Assembly: GCF_019801015.1 (NCBI RefSeq)
Contig: NZ_JAHVJZ010000007.1
Coordinates: 151,023 to 215,022, forward strand
DNA: 64,000 nucleotides
Reading direction: 5' to 3'
From: Marinobacter nauticus
Lineage (GTDB): Bacteria; Pseudomonadota; Gammaproteobacteria; Enterobacterales; Shewanellaceae
In this document: piece after piece, positions 35,052-44,361 of the stretch
How the letters are laid out: every line of letters begins with the position of its first letter
How positions within the stretch are numbered: position 1 is the first letter of the stretch
Notes under the pieces: generated by a model
Told to the model about the DNA's origin: nothing
What the model saw: only the letters and a program-made list of their open reading frames with translations
Databases searched by the model: none
Made by a program: the position numbers and the translations under genes

Positions 35052-35164
35052 GATGAGCCAATCGTGGGGAAAAATCGGCGTCTTTTTCAGACCGTCCTCG
35101 TCTTACAACCCGACGCCCTTTTTTCACGATGCGTTTTTCGCATCCCGGATTCGAGGTTTACCCC

Positions 35165-35881
35165 ATGATGAAAATTGTCAGCTTTACCCTCTGCCCCTTT
35201 GTGCAACGCATCACCGCACTGCTTGAAGCCAAGGGCCTGCCCTATGAGGTGGAATACATCGCCCTCAACAACAAGCCCCAGTGGTTTCTCGACATCTCAC
35301 CGAACGGCCAGGTGCCGGTGCTTATCACTGAAAACGGCACCCCGCTGTTTGAATCCGATGCCATCGCCGAATACCTGGAAGAGGCGTATCCAGCGCTGCA
35401 GCCGGGCCTGAGCCCGGAGCAAAAAGCGCTGAACCGGGCCTGGAGCGCGTTGGGCAGCAAACAGTACCTGGTGCAATGTGGCGCCCAGAGCAGCAAGGAC
35501 GCCGACACCCTGATCGAGCGTAACGCCAAACTGGCCACCGCTTTTGCCAAAGCCGAGAAGGCACTGGGGGCACACCCTTACTTCAACAGTGACACACTGG
35601 GTATGGTGGACATCGCCTGGTTGCCGGTACTCCACCGCGCGCACATCATTGAGCAGAAAACCGGCTACGACTTCCTGGATGGGTTTCCGCGGGTCAAAGC
35701 CTGGCAAGCCACGTTACTCGCCGATGACCTGGCTCAGCGCAGCGTGTCGGCCGAGTTTATGGCGCGCTTCTCCGACTTTTACCTGTCCGGAAAAACGCTG
35801 CTGGGGCGCTGCCAAAAACACCTTCCGCAAGGCCAATGCTCTGCCCGCACCTTGCGTGAATCGAGCGATTGCTGCGCTTAA
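35165..35881 (+). CDS. Glutathione S-transferase family protein
   Basis: A 238-residue GST. The thioredoxin-like N-terminal domain begins MMKIVSFTLCPFVQRITALLEAKGLPYEVE, with the active-site CPF of Cys-type (omega/beta-like) GSTs. The cis-Pro loop GQVPVL and the ESDAIAEYLEE motif bind glutathione. An all-helical C-terminal domain follows from about 90. It precedes glutathione reductase by 140 bp on the same strand, a sensible thiol-redox pairing. The C-terminal 25 residues (KHLPQGQCSARTLRESSDCCA) are Cys-rich and look unusual. Confidence 0.85.
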   Translation: MMKIVSFTLCPFVQRITALLEAKGLPYEVEYIALNNKPQWFLDISPNGQVPVLITENGTPLFESDAIAEYLEEAYPALQPGLSPEQKALNRAWSALGSKQYLVQCGAQSSKDADTLIERNAKLATAFAKAEKALGAHPYFNSDTLGMVDIAWLPVLHRAHIIEQKTGYDFLDGFPRVKAWQATLLADDLAQRSVSAEFMARFSDFYLSGKTLLGRCQKHLPQGQCSARTLRESSDCCA

Positions 35882-36021
35882 TGCAAGCGAAAGAAAACCG
35901 ATGAACGCCCTTTCCGATAAGGGCAATCCCTTGTTTCCGGTTGAGCCAACCCCAAGATCAGGGTACAACTCCGGCAATGCGTATTCGGCCCTCGGGGCCA
36001 TTAAGGTAAAGGAAGCTTCCC

Positions 36022-37377
36022 ATGGCACAGCAATTTGACTACATCGTTATCGGCGCCGGTTCCGGCGGCATCGCATCGGCCAACCGTGCCGCCATGCGCG
36101 GTGCCAAGGTCCTGCTGATCGAGGCTCAACACCTTGGCGGCACTTGCGTTAACGTCGGCTGCGTACCGAAGAAAGTGATGTGGTTTGGTGCCCAGGTGGC
36201 GGAAGCGATCAAGCTTTATGGCCCGGATTACGGCTTTGATACCACGCTGAACCAGTTCAGCTGGAGCAAGCTGGTGGAAAGCCGCGAAGCCTATATTGAG
36301 CGGATCCACGGTGGCTACAATCGCGGCCTGGACGCCAACGGCGTGACCCTGGTGAAAGGATTTGGCCAGTTTGTTGATGCCAGAACCGTTGAGGTCAACG
36401 GCGAGCACTACACCGCCCCCAACATCCTGATCGCCACCGGTGGCCGTCCTACCATCCCGGCCATTCCGGGCGCCGAGCACGGCATCGACTCCAACGGTTT
36501 CTTCGAGCTGACCGAGCAGCCCAAACGGGTCGCAGTAGTGGGTGCAGGTTACATCGCCGTAGAACTGGCTGGCGTACTGCACAGCCTGGGCAGTGAAACC
36601 CACCTGCTGGTGCGCAAGCACGCCCCGCTGCGCAACTTCGACCCGATGGTGGTCGACACCTTGGTGAAGCTGATGGACGCCGAAGGCCCGACCCTGCACA
36701 CCCACTCCATCCCCAAGGAAGTGGTGAAAGAAGCGGACGGCAGCCTCACCCTGCACCTGGAAAACGGCAACAGCGTTAACGTAGACACTCTGATCTGGGC
36801 CATTGGCCGTGAGCCGGCGACCGACAAGATCAACATCGAAGCGGCCGGTGTGAAGGTGAATGCGCGCGGCTTTATCCCGGTGGACGAATATCAGAACACC
36901 AATGTGCCCGGCATCTACACCGTGGGTGACATTATGGAAGGCGGCATTGAGCTGACCCCGGTGGCCGTCAAGGCCGGACGTGCCCTGTCTGAGCGTCTGT
37001 TCGGTGGTCAGCCGGAAGCCAAGATGGACTACTCGCTGGTGCCCACCGTGGTGTTCAGCCACCCGGCCATCGGCACCATCGGCCTGACCGAACCCCAGGC
37101 CCGTGAGCAATACGGCGATGACAACGTGAAGGTGTACACCTCCTCCTTCGCTGCCATGTACACCGCGGTCACCGCCCACCGTCAGGCCACTGAGATGAAG
37201 CTGGTGTGTGTAGGCCCGGAAGAGAAGATTGTCGGTCTGCACGGCATCGGCTTCGGCATGGACGAAATCCTTCAGGGCTTCGCCGTGGCCATCAAGATGG
37301 GCGCCACCAAAGCCGACTTCGACGCCACCGTGGCCCTCCACCCGACCAGCGCGGAAGAGTTTGTTACCATGCGCTGA
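36022..37377 (+). CDS. gor: Glutathione-disulfide reductase
   Basis: A 451-residue NADPH-dependent flavoprotein that regenerates reduced glutathione. FAD motif [16 protein letters not shown] begins at residue 9; the redox-active disulfide is in [13 protein letters not shown] (about 39-51). The NADPH fold is [17 protein letters not shown] followed by VRKHAPLR, whose basic residues favour NADPH. The C-terminal interface has [13 protein letters not shown] with the catalytic His. Length and sequence are very close to E. coli Gor. AAAGGAAG lies eight bases before the ATG. Confidence 0.97.
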   Translation: MAQQFDYIVIGAGSGGIASANRAAMRGAKVLLIEAQHLGGTCVNVGCVPKKVMWFGAQVAEAIKLYGPDYGFDTTLNQFSWSKLVESREAYIERIHGGYNRGLDANGVTLVKGFGQFVDARTVEVNGEHYTAPNILIATGGRPTIPAIPGAEHGIDSNGFFELTEQPKRVAVVGAGYIAVELAGVLHSLGSETHLLVRKHAPLRNFDPMVVDTLVKLMDAEGPTLHTHSIPKEVVKEADGSLTLHLENGNSVNVDTLIWAIGREPATDKINIEAAGVKVNARGFIPVDEYQNTNVPGIYTVGDIMEGGIELTPVAVKAGRALSERLFGGQPEAKMDYSLVPTVVFSHPAIGTIGLTEPQAREQYGDDNVKVYTSSFAAMYTAVTAHRQATEMKLVCVGPEEKIVGLHGIGFGMDEILQGFAVAIKMGATKADFDATVALHPTSAEEFVTMR

Positions 37378-37396
37378 GACGCGTGATAGAGCAAAG

Positions 37397-37420
37397 AGCC
37401 GGGCCCTGCCCGGCTTTTTT
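37397..37420 (+). terminator. Terminator after gor
   Basis: Perfect stem AGCCGGGC/GCCCGGCT with loop CCT and then a T-run. Confidence 0.9.
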
Positions 37421-37695
37421 GTGCCCGTCCACCGCCACTCCCGAAGCCGTGACCCCCTTCACAAACCCGCAACAATATTCTTCACTTCCCCCAAGTCGGC
37501 CTCTTTAAGGCCCAACAAAAATCCTTCCAATACCGCCACTTAGCCGTTTGTTAACGGCGTTTTTGATCTTTATCAACACTCCCTTAAATAGCTTTTTCTA
37601 ATGCAGATTTAACTAATAAAGCTGGTTAGCATTTAGTTAAAGGGCGGTGACATTTCACCCCCTTCAATAACCAGAAAAGCCCAAGGGAGATCCTG
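37421..37695. other. Long promoter region of the octaheme cytochrome operon
   Basis: The gene-free gap (gor stop to first cytochrome gene, 318 bp) becomes AT-rich from about 37540. It contains a perfect FNR-type dyad at 37563-37576 and TTTAACTAATAAAG/TTTAGTTAAAG segments that could serve as -10 elements. No small gene is supported. Confidence 0.6.
37563..37576. promoter_or_regulatory. FNR/EtrA binding site
   Basis: TTGAT-CTTT-ATCAA is an exact match to the FNR consensus TTGAT-N4-ATCAA. It lies 120 bp upstream of the monoheme cytochrome start and predicts anaerobic induction of the operon. Confidence 0.82.
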
Positions 37696-38019
37696 ATGAA
37701 AACTCTGACCAAAACCACATTGGCGGTCCTGTTGGTGGCGTTTGCTGCCGGGACTCTGGCCGTTGATGGCGGCAACCCCAAGAAAGGTAAGCACTACTAC
37801 AAGCGGGAGTGCAAAGCCTGCCACAGCGCTGATGGCGCCGGCGGTGAGCTGACCCCCATGTCCAAAACCATGTCCCAGTGGGATCGCTTCTTCCAGCGCG
37901 ACAAGCACAAGAAACAGCCCGAAGTGTTTGAAGGCATCGATCAACAACGACTGCTGGACATCAACCAGTTCCTCTACGACCACGCAGCGGATTCTGACCA
38001 GCCCGCCACCTGCGGCTAG
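37696..38019 (+). CDS. Periplasmic monoheme cytochrome c
   Basis: A 107-residue protein with signal peptide (about 1-22) and one heme motif CKACH at 39-43 in HYYKRECKACHSADGAGG. A conserved Met (TPMSKTMSQWDRFF) can provide the sixth ligand. This is the small class-I cytochrome usually found with the octaheme tetrathionate-reductase family in Shewanella relatives, and is the probable electron carrier to it. It is the first gene of a three-gene operon behind the FNR box. GGGAGA precedes the ATG. Confidence 0.87.
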   Translation: MKTLTKTTLAVLLVAFAAGTLAVDGGNPKKGKHYYKRECKACHSADGAGGELTPMSKTMSQWDRFFQRDKHKKQPEVFEGIDQQRLLDINQFLYDHAADSDQPATCG

Positions 38020-38048
38020 GCCACGACACGGACAAAGGAGTGCATGTG

Positions 38049-39749
38049 ATGAGAACCCTGATAGCCACCCTGGTTTCCCTGGCCCTGTCCGCCCCCTCAC
38101 TGGCTGCGGACCCCGCCGAGCAGGAAGCCCTGAAACAACGTCTTGATGAGCTCAACGAGGAGCTTGAATACCTCTCCGATCGACTCGACAAAGCGGAACG
38201 CCACACCGCCACCGATCGCATCCAGTTCACCGGTGATTTCCGGGTGCGGGCCCACACCCTGCACTACCAGGACGTCACCTGGAACCCGGGCATGCTGGTG
38301 GACTTCAATGACTTTGGCGCCAAAGCGATGTCCGGCCAGTTCGGCGATCCCAACGACCCCAACTCCCCGCTTGGCGCGATGATGGCCGCCAACCCTGCTC
38401 TGGCCCAGGCCTTTATGAGTGGCCAGCTGCAAGGGGTGATGCCGATGGCACTCAGCCCCAGACAGACCTACGACGTCAACAACGACGTGCTCTACAACAC
38501 GCGCCTGAGACTGAACCTCAAAGCCCAGGTCTGGGATAACGTCAGCTTTGCCGGCCGCCTTACCATGTACAAAAACTGGGGCGACTCCACCGGCGTTCAG
38601 GTGTTCGACTCCTGGCGCAGCTTCACCATGGACGGCACCAACAGCGGCAACACCAGCGGCGACTGGCTGCGGGTAGAGCGCGCCTACTTCGACTGGAAAG
38701 ACATCGCTGACAGCAACTTCTATCTCTCCATCGGCCGCCGTCCCTCCACCTACGGACCGCCGACCCAATACCGGGAAAACGAGCTGCGTGGCGGCACTCC
38801 GTCCGGCCACCTGGTGAACTTCAACTTCGACGGTGCCACCCTGGGTTACAAGCTCGGTGAAATCACCGGCGTCGATGGCCAGGTTCTGCGTTTCTGCTAC
38901 GGCCAGGGCTATGAGTCCCAGTGGGGCAACGGCGAGATGTACGGCGACATCGTCACCAAAGACACCCATCTGGGCGGCTTTAATTTCGATGCCCTGAACG
39001 ACGGCACCCATTTCCTGCAGTTCACCCTGTTCGGCGCCAAAGACGTCAATGACGGTTTCAAAGGGGTGATGGCGTTCCCGACTCAGCTGGCCGGGTTCTT
39101 CGCCCCCACCATGTACCAGGACATGCAGAAGTTTGAGGACTTCAACTTCGTTACCCGTGTGCAGCCCTCCAACGTGATTGGCGACATGTACCTTGGCGGC
39201 GTCGGCTATGCCTACGAGGGGGACAGCGGTTGGGTCGGCTTTGCCTCCTTCGGCTGGACCCGCACCGAATCCAACGGCAATGCCGGAATGTTCGGCGGCA
39301 TGCTGGCGGACGCGCGCTTTGAAGCCGCGCTGAACGCCGATGGCAGCGAGATCCTGATGGTGCCGGTGGCGGCACAGGACGCCGGTGATCATGACGGTTA
39401 CGGCGCCTATGTGGGAATTCAGATCCCGGCGCCCGGTGGCAAGTTTGGCCTGGAGTACAACTACGGTTCCAAGTACTGGACTCCGTTCACCCAGGCGCAG
39501 GACGACCCCATCGGCAGCAAGCTCGCCACCCGTGGCCACGTGGGTGAGGCCTACTACATCTTCGACATCAATCCGAAGATGTTCATCAAACTGGCCGGCC
39601 TTTACTACGACTACGAGTACAGCGGCAGCGGCACCCCGGTGGGCGCCCCACAGGATATCGACGACCTTCAGGCCGGTACCGCCTACTCCATGCTGCCGGT
39701 GATCGACACCGCCTACGACATCAACGCCACCCTGGCCCTGAAATTCTGA
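38049..39749 (+). CDS. DUF3373 outer-membrane barrel protein
   Basis: A 566-residue protein with signal peptide (ending SLAADPAE), a short coiled coil at about 22-52 (EALKQRLDELNEELEYLSDRLDKAE), then a large beta-barrel beginning IQFTGDFRVRAHTLHYQ and ending in a terminal Phe (NATLALKF). This layout is that of DUF3373 porin-like proteins that accompany multiheme cytochromes. The ATG at 38049 has AAAGGAG eight bases upstream. Possible roles are a substrate/product pore or a porin sheath for electron transfer; neither is shown by sequence. Confidence 0.8.
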   Translation: MRTLIATLVSLALSAPSLAADPAEQEALKQRLDELNEELEYLSDRLDKAERHTATDRIQFTGDFRVRAHTLHYQDVTWNPGMLVDFNDFGAKAMSGQFGDPNDPNSPLGAMMAANPALAQAFMSGQLQGVMPMALSPRQTYDVNNDVLYNTRLRLNLKAQVWDNVSFAGRLTMYKNWGDSTGVQVFDSWRSFTMDGTNSGNTSGDWLRVERAYFDWKDIADSNFYLSIGRRPSTYGPPTQYRENELRGGTPSGHLVNFNFDGATLGYKLGEITGVDGQVLRFCYGQGYESQWGNGEMYGDIVTKDTHLGGFNFDALNDGTHFLQFTLFGAKDVNDGFKGVMAFPTQLAGFFAPTMYQDMQKFEDFNFVTRVQPSNVIGDMYLGGVGYAYEGDSGWVGFASFGWTRTESNGNAGMFGGMLADARFEAALNADGSEILMVPVAAQDAGDHDGYGAYVGIQIPAPGGKFGLEYNYGSKYWTPFTQAQDDPIGSKLATRGHVGEAYYIFDINPKMFIKLAGLYYDYEYSGSGTPVGAPQDIDDLQAGTAYSMLPVIDTAYDINATLALKF

Positions 39750-39793
39750 CGCGGATGCGCCCGGAGCCATCCGGGCGCTTCAGGAGACCCAAT

Positions 39794-41176
39794 ATGAAAC
39801 GGATTCTGACCCCCCTGCTGCTCAGCATGATCGGGCTGCCGGCACTGGCCGCCAACCCTCATGCGGAGTTTATTGAGGGCCCCATCACCTCCGGCCCGGA
39901 GGCCACGGCACAGTGCCTGACCTGCCACGAAGACCACGCCAAGGACTTCGTCAAAAGCTCACACTGGACCTGGTCACTGGAGCAGAAACTGCCGGGCCGC
40001 ACCGTGGACCGGGGCAAACGCAACGTCATCAACAACTTCTGTGGCGCCATCAGCGGCAATGAGCCCCGCTGCACCAGCTGCCACGCCGGTTACGGCTGGG
40101 AGGACAACAGCTTCGACTTTACTGACCTCAGCAAGGTGGACTGCCTGATCTGCCACGACACCACCGGCACCTACGTCAAAGACCCGGCAGGCGCCGGGGC
40201 CCCGCTGGCCAAGGTGAACCTGCTGCGGGTGGCCCAGAATGTGGGCGAGCCAGTGCGTGACAACTGCGGCAGCTGCCACTTCTACGGCGGCGGCGGTGAT
40301 GGCGTTAAACACGGCGATCTGGACTCCAGCATGGGCTACCCCGACCGCCAGACCGACGTCCATATGGACGTGGATGGCCTCGATTTCCAGTGCCAGACCT
40401 GCCATCAAACCCCTAACCACCAAATTGCCGGCCAGGCGATGGGGGTCTCTCCCGGTGGCCAGAACCACTTTGAGTGCGACAGCTGCCATGACGCCGAACC
40501 GCACGGCAACGCCAAGATCGACAAGCACCTGGATGCGGTGGCATGTCAGACCTGCCACATCCCCTTCTTTGCCCGAAACGAACCCACCAAAATGACCTGG
40601 GACTGGTCCACCGCAGGGCAGGACCGGGAAGAAACCCTGGATGAGTTCGGTAAGAAGTCGTATCAACGCAAGAAAGGGGACTTCGTCTGGGACAAGATGG
40701 TGATGCCGGAATACGCCTGGTACAACGGCAACGGCGATGCCTATGTGACCGGCGACAAGATGGACCCCACTCAGGTCACCAAACTGGCCTTCCCGCTGGG
40801 TGGCATTGACGATGCGACCGCCAAGATTTACCCCTTCAAGGTGCATCGCGGCCAGCAGATCTTCGATGCGGAGCACCGGGTGTTTATTCCGCCCAAAGTC
40901 TGGGGCGAAGGGGGCTACTGGAAAACCTTTGACTGGGACAGCGCCGCCAAACTGGGTATGGCTGCCAATGCCGACCTGCAAAAGCTGGGGATCCAGTACA
41001 GCGGCAAACATGGCTTTGCCCCCACCGAGATGTGGTGGCGCATCAACCACATGGTGGCCCCCAAGGAAGACGCGCTGGGCTGCATGGATTGCCATGGCAA
41101 AGGCAATCGACTGGACTGGCAGGCCCTCGGCTACGACGGCGATCCAATGAAGAAAGGCGGCAGACAGACCGACTAA
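39794..41176 (+). CDS. Octaheme c-type cytochrome, tetrathionate reductase (OTR) family
   Basis: A 460-residue periplasmic cytochrome with signal peptide 1-19 and exactly eight CxxCH motifs (CLTCH, CTSCH, CLICH, CGSCH, CQTCH, CDSCH, CQTCH, CMDCH). Order and surrounding sequence (FCGAISGNEPRCTSCHAGYGW, HMDVDGLDFQCQTCH, MWWRINHMVAPKEDALGCMDCH) fit the octaheme tetrathionate reductase family described in Shewanella oneidensis. That enzyme reduces tetrathionate, nitrite and hydroxylamine in vitro through a Lys-ligated heme; its physiological substrate is uncertain. CAGGAG lies before the ATG. It is the last gene of the FNR-boxed operon. Confidence 0.9.
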   Translation: MKRILTPLLLSMIGLPALAANPHAEFIEGPITSGPEATAQCLTCHEDHAKDFVKSSHWTWSLEQKLPGRTVDRGKRNVINNFCGAISGNEPRCTSCHAGYGWEDNSFDFTDLSKVDCLICHDTTGTYVKDPAGAGAPLAKVNLLRVAQNVGEPVRDNCGSCHFYGGGGDGVKHGDLDSSMGYPDRQTDVHMDVDGLDFQCQTCHQTPNHQIAGQAMGVSPGGQNHFECDSCHDAEPHGNAKIDKHLDAVACQTCHIPFFARNEPTKMTWDWSTAGQDREETLDEFGKKSYQRKKGDFVWDKMVMPEYAWYNGNGDAYVTGDKMDPTQVTKLAFPLGGIDDATAKIYPFKVHRGQQIFDAEHRVFIPPKVWGEGGYWKTFDWDSAAKLGMAANADLQKLGIQYSGKHGFAPTEMWWRINHMVAPKEDALGCMDCHGKGNRLDWQALGYDGDPMKKGGRQTD

Positions 41177-41203
41177 GGGGTCTCCCCCCTCCCTGCAGGC
41201 ATT

Positions 41204-41229
41204 GGGATGGCGAAAGCCATCCCTTTTTT
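41204..41229 (+). terminator. Terminator of the octaheme operon
   Basis: Perfect stem GGGATGGC/GCCATCCC with GAAA tetraloop and six T. Confidence 0.92.
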
Positions 41230-41627
41230 ATGCTCGAAAGCAGCGATAAATAAACCGGTTGAAGCGGAATTTTCTATCTGACGGACTTGACAGTCCGGCA
41301 GCCATCGACAGGGCCAAAAAAATTGCCAAAACCCTTGCGGGCCGGGAATTTTCAACTAATTTTTTACCGTGTCGAGTTCATCGACGCCCAAAAACCTGAC
41401 GGTTTTTCAGGGCAGTGGCAACGGCCACTGTTCCGCATAGAGTTGTACTCGTTTTCGCTGATGTTCGCGGAGGTTTCTATGCTTTATTCCCCTCTCCCCG
41501 TTCTGTTACGGCCAAGGGCAGTCACTGCTGTAGAAAAAGGCTGACTGCCCACCCCCGGTTTACCCGCTTCAAACCGCTCGCTCTTCGGCTGCCTTAAACG
41601 GTCGCCGAGCCCTGTTGTGCCGGATTA
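41230..41627 (+). other. Hairpin-rich leader upstream of the DUF11 surface protein gene
   Basis: About 400 bp without a supported gene. It contains at least five perfect inverted repeats: 41282-41297 (CGGACT/AGTCCG, loop TGAC), 41371-41385 (GTCGA/TCGAC), 41390-41407 (AAAAACC/GGTTTTT, loop TGAC), 41413-41430 (CAGTGGC/GCCACTG, loop AACG) and 41516-41550 (GGGCAGTCA/TGACTGCCC, 17-base loop). This density suggests a structured 5' leader or small RNA. I could not fit it to a riboswitch class I know. Confidence 0.45.
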
Positions 41628-44240
41628 ATGGATAAGACCATGAAAGACAGAACATCGATTCTCTCCAGAACGCGACTTTCCGTCGCGTGCGCGGCGCTGA
41701 TCTACAGCGCCACTCTGCCCGTCCAGGCGGTGCCCGAGGCGGACAACCCCATCTGGAACGCGCCCGCCAATAACGCGGACTCCTGTATGGCCGACGCCTA
41801 CATCGAAACCGGTGGGAAAGGCCTGAAAGACAGAGTCGGACAGGTGATCAACTGTACCGCTGAAGACGTTGAAATTGCGGAAGTGACCGTTAAGAAAGTG
41901 GATGGGGCCGGGCCAGGCTCCGGAGGCGATTTCACCTGTACTTTGGGTGACACCATTGAGGTCACGGCGGACCTGAGAGTCAGAACCAACGCCGCCGAGC
42001 GTTATGACACCACCTTCTTCGTGGCCCGAGATTTGGATTCCCCCCAGGTGGTCCAGCAGGATGAGGAAGCCTGCAGCATTCTGATCCCCAAAAACGATTT
42101 CAAATCCACCGGCAACGCTCAGAACCTGGACCTCGACCAATGTGGCGACATCGCCAAATCCGGGTTGGTGGACGATGAGTACACCTTGGTGGACGCCGTA
42201 TTCACCATGACCTGTACCGCCTCTCCCGGCAGTGAACAGGTGGAATTCAACTACTGCGCCGCCTGGGATGTGCAGGAAGACCCGGCCAACTGTTCTGCCA
42301 CTGGCGCGGCCCCGGGTCAAGAGCCCAGCTCCAAGTCGAAATGTAACTGCGACATTATCCCGCTCAATATCTTTATCCAGCCCGGCGAGCCGGCCATCAG
42401 CAAGAAGCTGCTCAGTGCCAGCAGCAGTGGCAGCGAGCCAATGTCCACCTTTGAATACGAAGTTAAGATCACCCGCGATGGCTCAAACGACGCGAATCTG
42501 GTCGTGACCGACATCGACGATCTGTATCGCTCCGTTGCGGACGCCTCCACGCCAAAAGTCGGCTCCAGTGATGCCGCGGTCCTGTTCGATCTGGATGGCA
42601 CCAATACCGATACCACCATTGGCAACCTGACGCTGCTCGGTGCCGATAACAACTGTTACGGCAAACTGCCTGTGACACTGACCGCCGCAATCCCGACCTT
42701 CACCTGTACCTTCAAGGTCAAGATAAACGATGAAGACCTTCCGGATGCGGATGACCCTTCAACCGAAACGCCCGCTCCCGCAGCTGGCGATGAGGTGTAT
42801 CAGAACTTCATCCGAATCAGCTCTGAAGACGCCAATGGCGATCCCGTCGGCAATAGCAGCTGTGATGTGACCGATGACCGCAGTGACAACGATACGGGCA
42901 ACTGCTCCGGCATTGTTACAGTGAAAATCACCAACGTAGACCCTGCCGTTACCATCACCAAAACGCCGGTTGCGGGCCCGGGATTGCGCCAGGTTGGCGG
43001 CGTGTACTACGTGGATAACCAGGGGCTGGTAACCTATGAGATCACCATCACCAACACCAGCACCGTCGATGCCCTTAGTCTGGTCTCCCTGACCGATACT
43101 GCCGTGGCCAATCTGCTCACCGACAGCTCAGGCTCACCGGCCTGTAGCAGTGCCCCCGCCTCTCTGCCGGCCAATATGGGCAGCTCAAGCAAATTCACCT
43201 GTCAGTACATCGTTAATGTCACTTTGGCGGATGGCGCCGACTACACCAACACCGTCAATGTGGAGGGGAAAGACAACGAAAACCGCCGCGCCACCAATAT
43301 GGCGATGGCCACCATCACCCGTGCAACCCCGGGCCTCAGCCTGCTGAAGGACGTGGCAAAATCCGGTGACGTTGCCATCCCCACTCCAGGGCTGAACTCT
43401 GCCAGCTTTATGGATTCGGTCACCATTGACGAACCCGGTGGCACAGCCAACCCCGTTGTGTATCGCTTTACCTTTACCAACGCCAACAGCACCACCAAGG
43501 AGAACCTGACCCTGACAGCCCTGATGGACGACACGCTGTTCACCAGCGCTCGGGCGACCAAAGCCGCCACCCAGCGTTCTGATGAGTGCATGTTCCCGCA
43601 GACATTGGTGTTTGGTACGCCTTATGTCTGTACCCTGGTGGCCATTGTCGAAGGTAACGCCACCAACGTGGACACCACGGCCTATGACGACACCATGCTG
43701 GTGAACACCGCCTTTGCCAAAGCCACGACGGCCACAGGCAGCATGATTCAGTCCAACAATGACACTGCGACCGTGCTGTTCCAGGATGTGCCTCCGACCG
43801 TTACCGGTAAGTACGGCCTGTCCGGCACCATCTTCATCTCCGTCACCAACACCAGTCACGAGAATATCTGGCTGAGTGCCCTGGAGATTTTCAACACGCC
43901 AGTGAAGGACGGTAACTTCTTTAACGGCTACCGTATCGTCAACGAAGGCGGCACCCTGACCGGCATTGATGAGGACCCAACCTCTCCGGTCACACCCGTA
44001 CCGCTTGCCTGTGATGAACCCACCTACAGCACCATGCTGACACCAGGCGAAGAGTACGTTTGTGCCTTTAGCGTGGAACTGGCGGACTTCAACGAAGGGG
44101 ACTTCGCCGAGTTCCAGGCGGATATCCTGCGTGGTGGCCTCGTCGACCGCAACGTGGTGGTGACCTTTGTGGATGAAGAAGGCACCCCCGTCGCCACCGA
44201 TGCTCAGGTTCAGGTGAAAACTGGCGACAACATCGATTGA
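41628..44240 (+). CDS. Large secreted DUF11-type repeat protein
   Basis: An 870-residue exported protein (signal to about residue 35, ending LPVQAVPEAD). The body is made of beta-sandwich repeats of the DUF11/isopeptide-like kind: VTITKTPVAGPG, GLVTYEITITNTSTVDALSLVSLTD (about 440-500), LSLLKDVAKSGD and VVYRFTFTNANSTTKENLTLTALMDD (about 570-640), and a further copy near 730-830. Paired Cys and acidic residues are frequent. It has no C-terminal anchor, sortase or GlyGly-CTERM signal that I can see. The start may instead be ATG 41640. Probably surface-exposed or released; possible matrix or adhesion role. Confidence 0.72.
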   Translation: MDKTMKDRTSILSRTRLSVACAALIYSATLPVQAVPEADNPIWNAPANNADSCMADAYIETGGKGLKDRVGQVINCTAEDVEIAEVTVKKVDGAGPGSGGDFTCTLGDTIEVTADLRVRTNAAERYDTTFFVARDLDSPQVVQQDEEACSILIPKNDFKSTGNAQNLDLDQCGDIAKSGLVDDEYTLVDAVFTMTCTASPGSEQVEFNYCAAWDVQEDPANCSATGAAPGQEPSSKSKCNCDIIPLNIFIQPGEPAISKKLLSASSSGSEPMSTFEYEVKITRDGSNDANLVVTDIDDLYRSVADASTPKVGSSDAAVLFDLDGTNTDTTIGNLTLLGADNNCYGKLPVTLTAAIPTFTCTFKVKINDEDLPDADDPSTETPAPAAGDEVYQNFIRISSEDANGDPVGNSSCDVTDDRSDNDTGNCSGIVTVKITNVDPAVTITKTPVAGPGLRQVGGVYYVDNQGLVTYEITITNTSTVDALSLVSLTDTAVANLLTDSSGSPACSSAPASLPANMGSSSKFTCQYIVNVTLADGADYTNTVNVEGKDNENRRATNMAMATITRATPGLSLLKDVAKSGDVAIPTPGLNSASFMDSVTIDEPGGTANPVVYRFTFTNANSTTKENLTLTALMDDTLFTSARATKAATQRSDECMFPQTLVFGTPYVCTLVAIVEGNATNVDTTAYDDTMLVNTAFAKATTATGSMIQSNNDTATVLFQDVPPTVTGKYGLSGTIFISVTNTSHENIWLSALEIFNTPVKDGNFFNGYRIVNEGGTLTGIDEDPTSPVTPVPLACDEPTYSTMLTPGEEYVCAFSVELADFNEGDFAEFQADILRGGLVDRNVVVTFVDEEGTPVATDAQVQVKTGDNID

Positions 44241-44259
44241 TCGCACCTGCCGATAATCC

Positions 44260-44287
44260 AAACCGGCCCTTCGGGGCCGGTTTTTTT
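44260..44287 (+). terminator. Terminator after the DUF11 protein gene
   Basis: Stem CCGGCCC/GGGCCGG with TTCG tetraloop, flanked by AAA and seven T. Confidence 0.92.
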
Positions 44288-44361
44288 GTTCAATACTTGA
44301 ACAGCGGAGTTTCTTCGGTAACTTCATTCACATTCACGGACGACTCAAGGACCTCAACGTA

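Noticed and set aside
36001..37341. 446-codon open frame on the minus strand
   Set aside because: Antisense shadow of glutathione reductase, whose motifs are unambiguous on the plus strand.
41301..41360. Possible c-di-GMP (GEMM) riboswitch before the surface-protein gene
   Set aside because: A few GEMM-like fragments are present, but the conserved core and the two-helix order could not be matched.
41287..41544. 85-codon frame in the leader of the DUF11 gene
   Set aside because: No ribosome site, no recognisable domain, and it runs through several perfect hairpins, which suggests non-coding structure.
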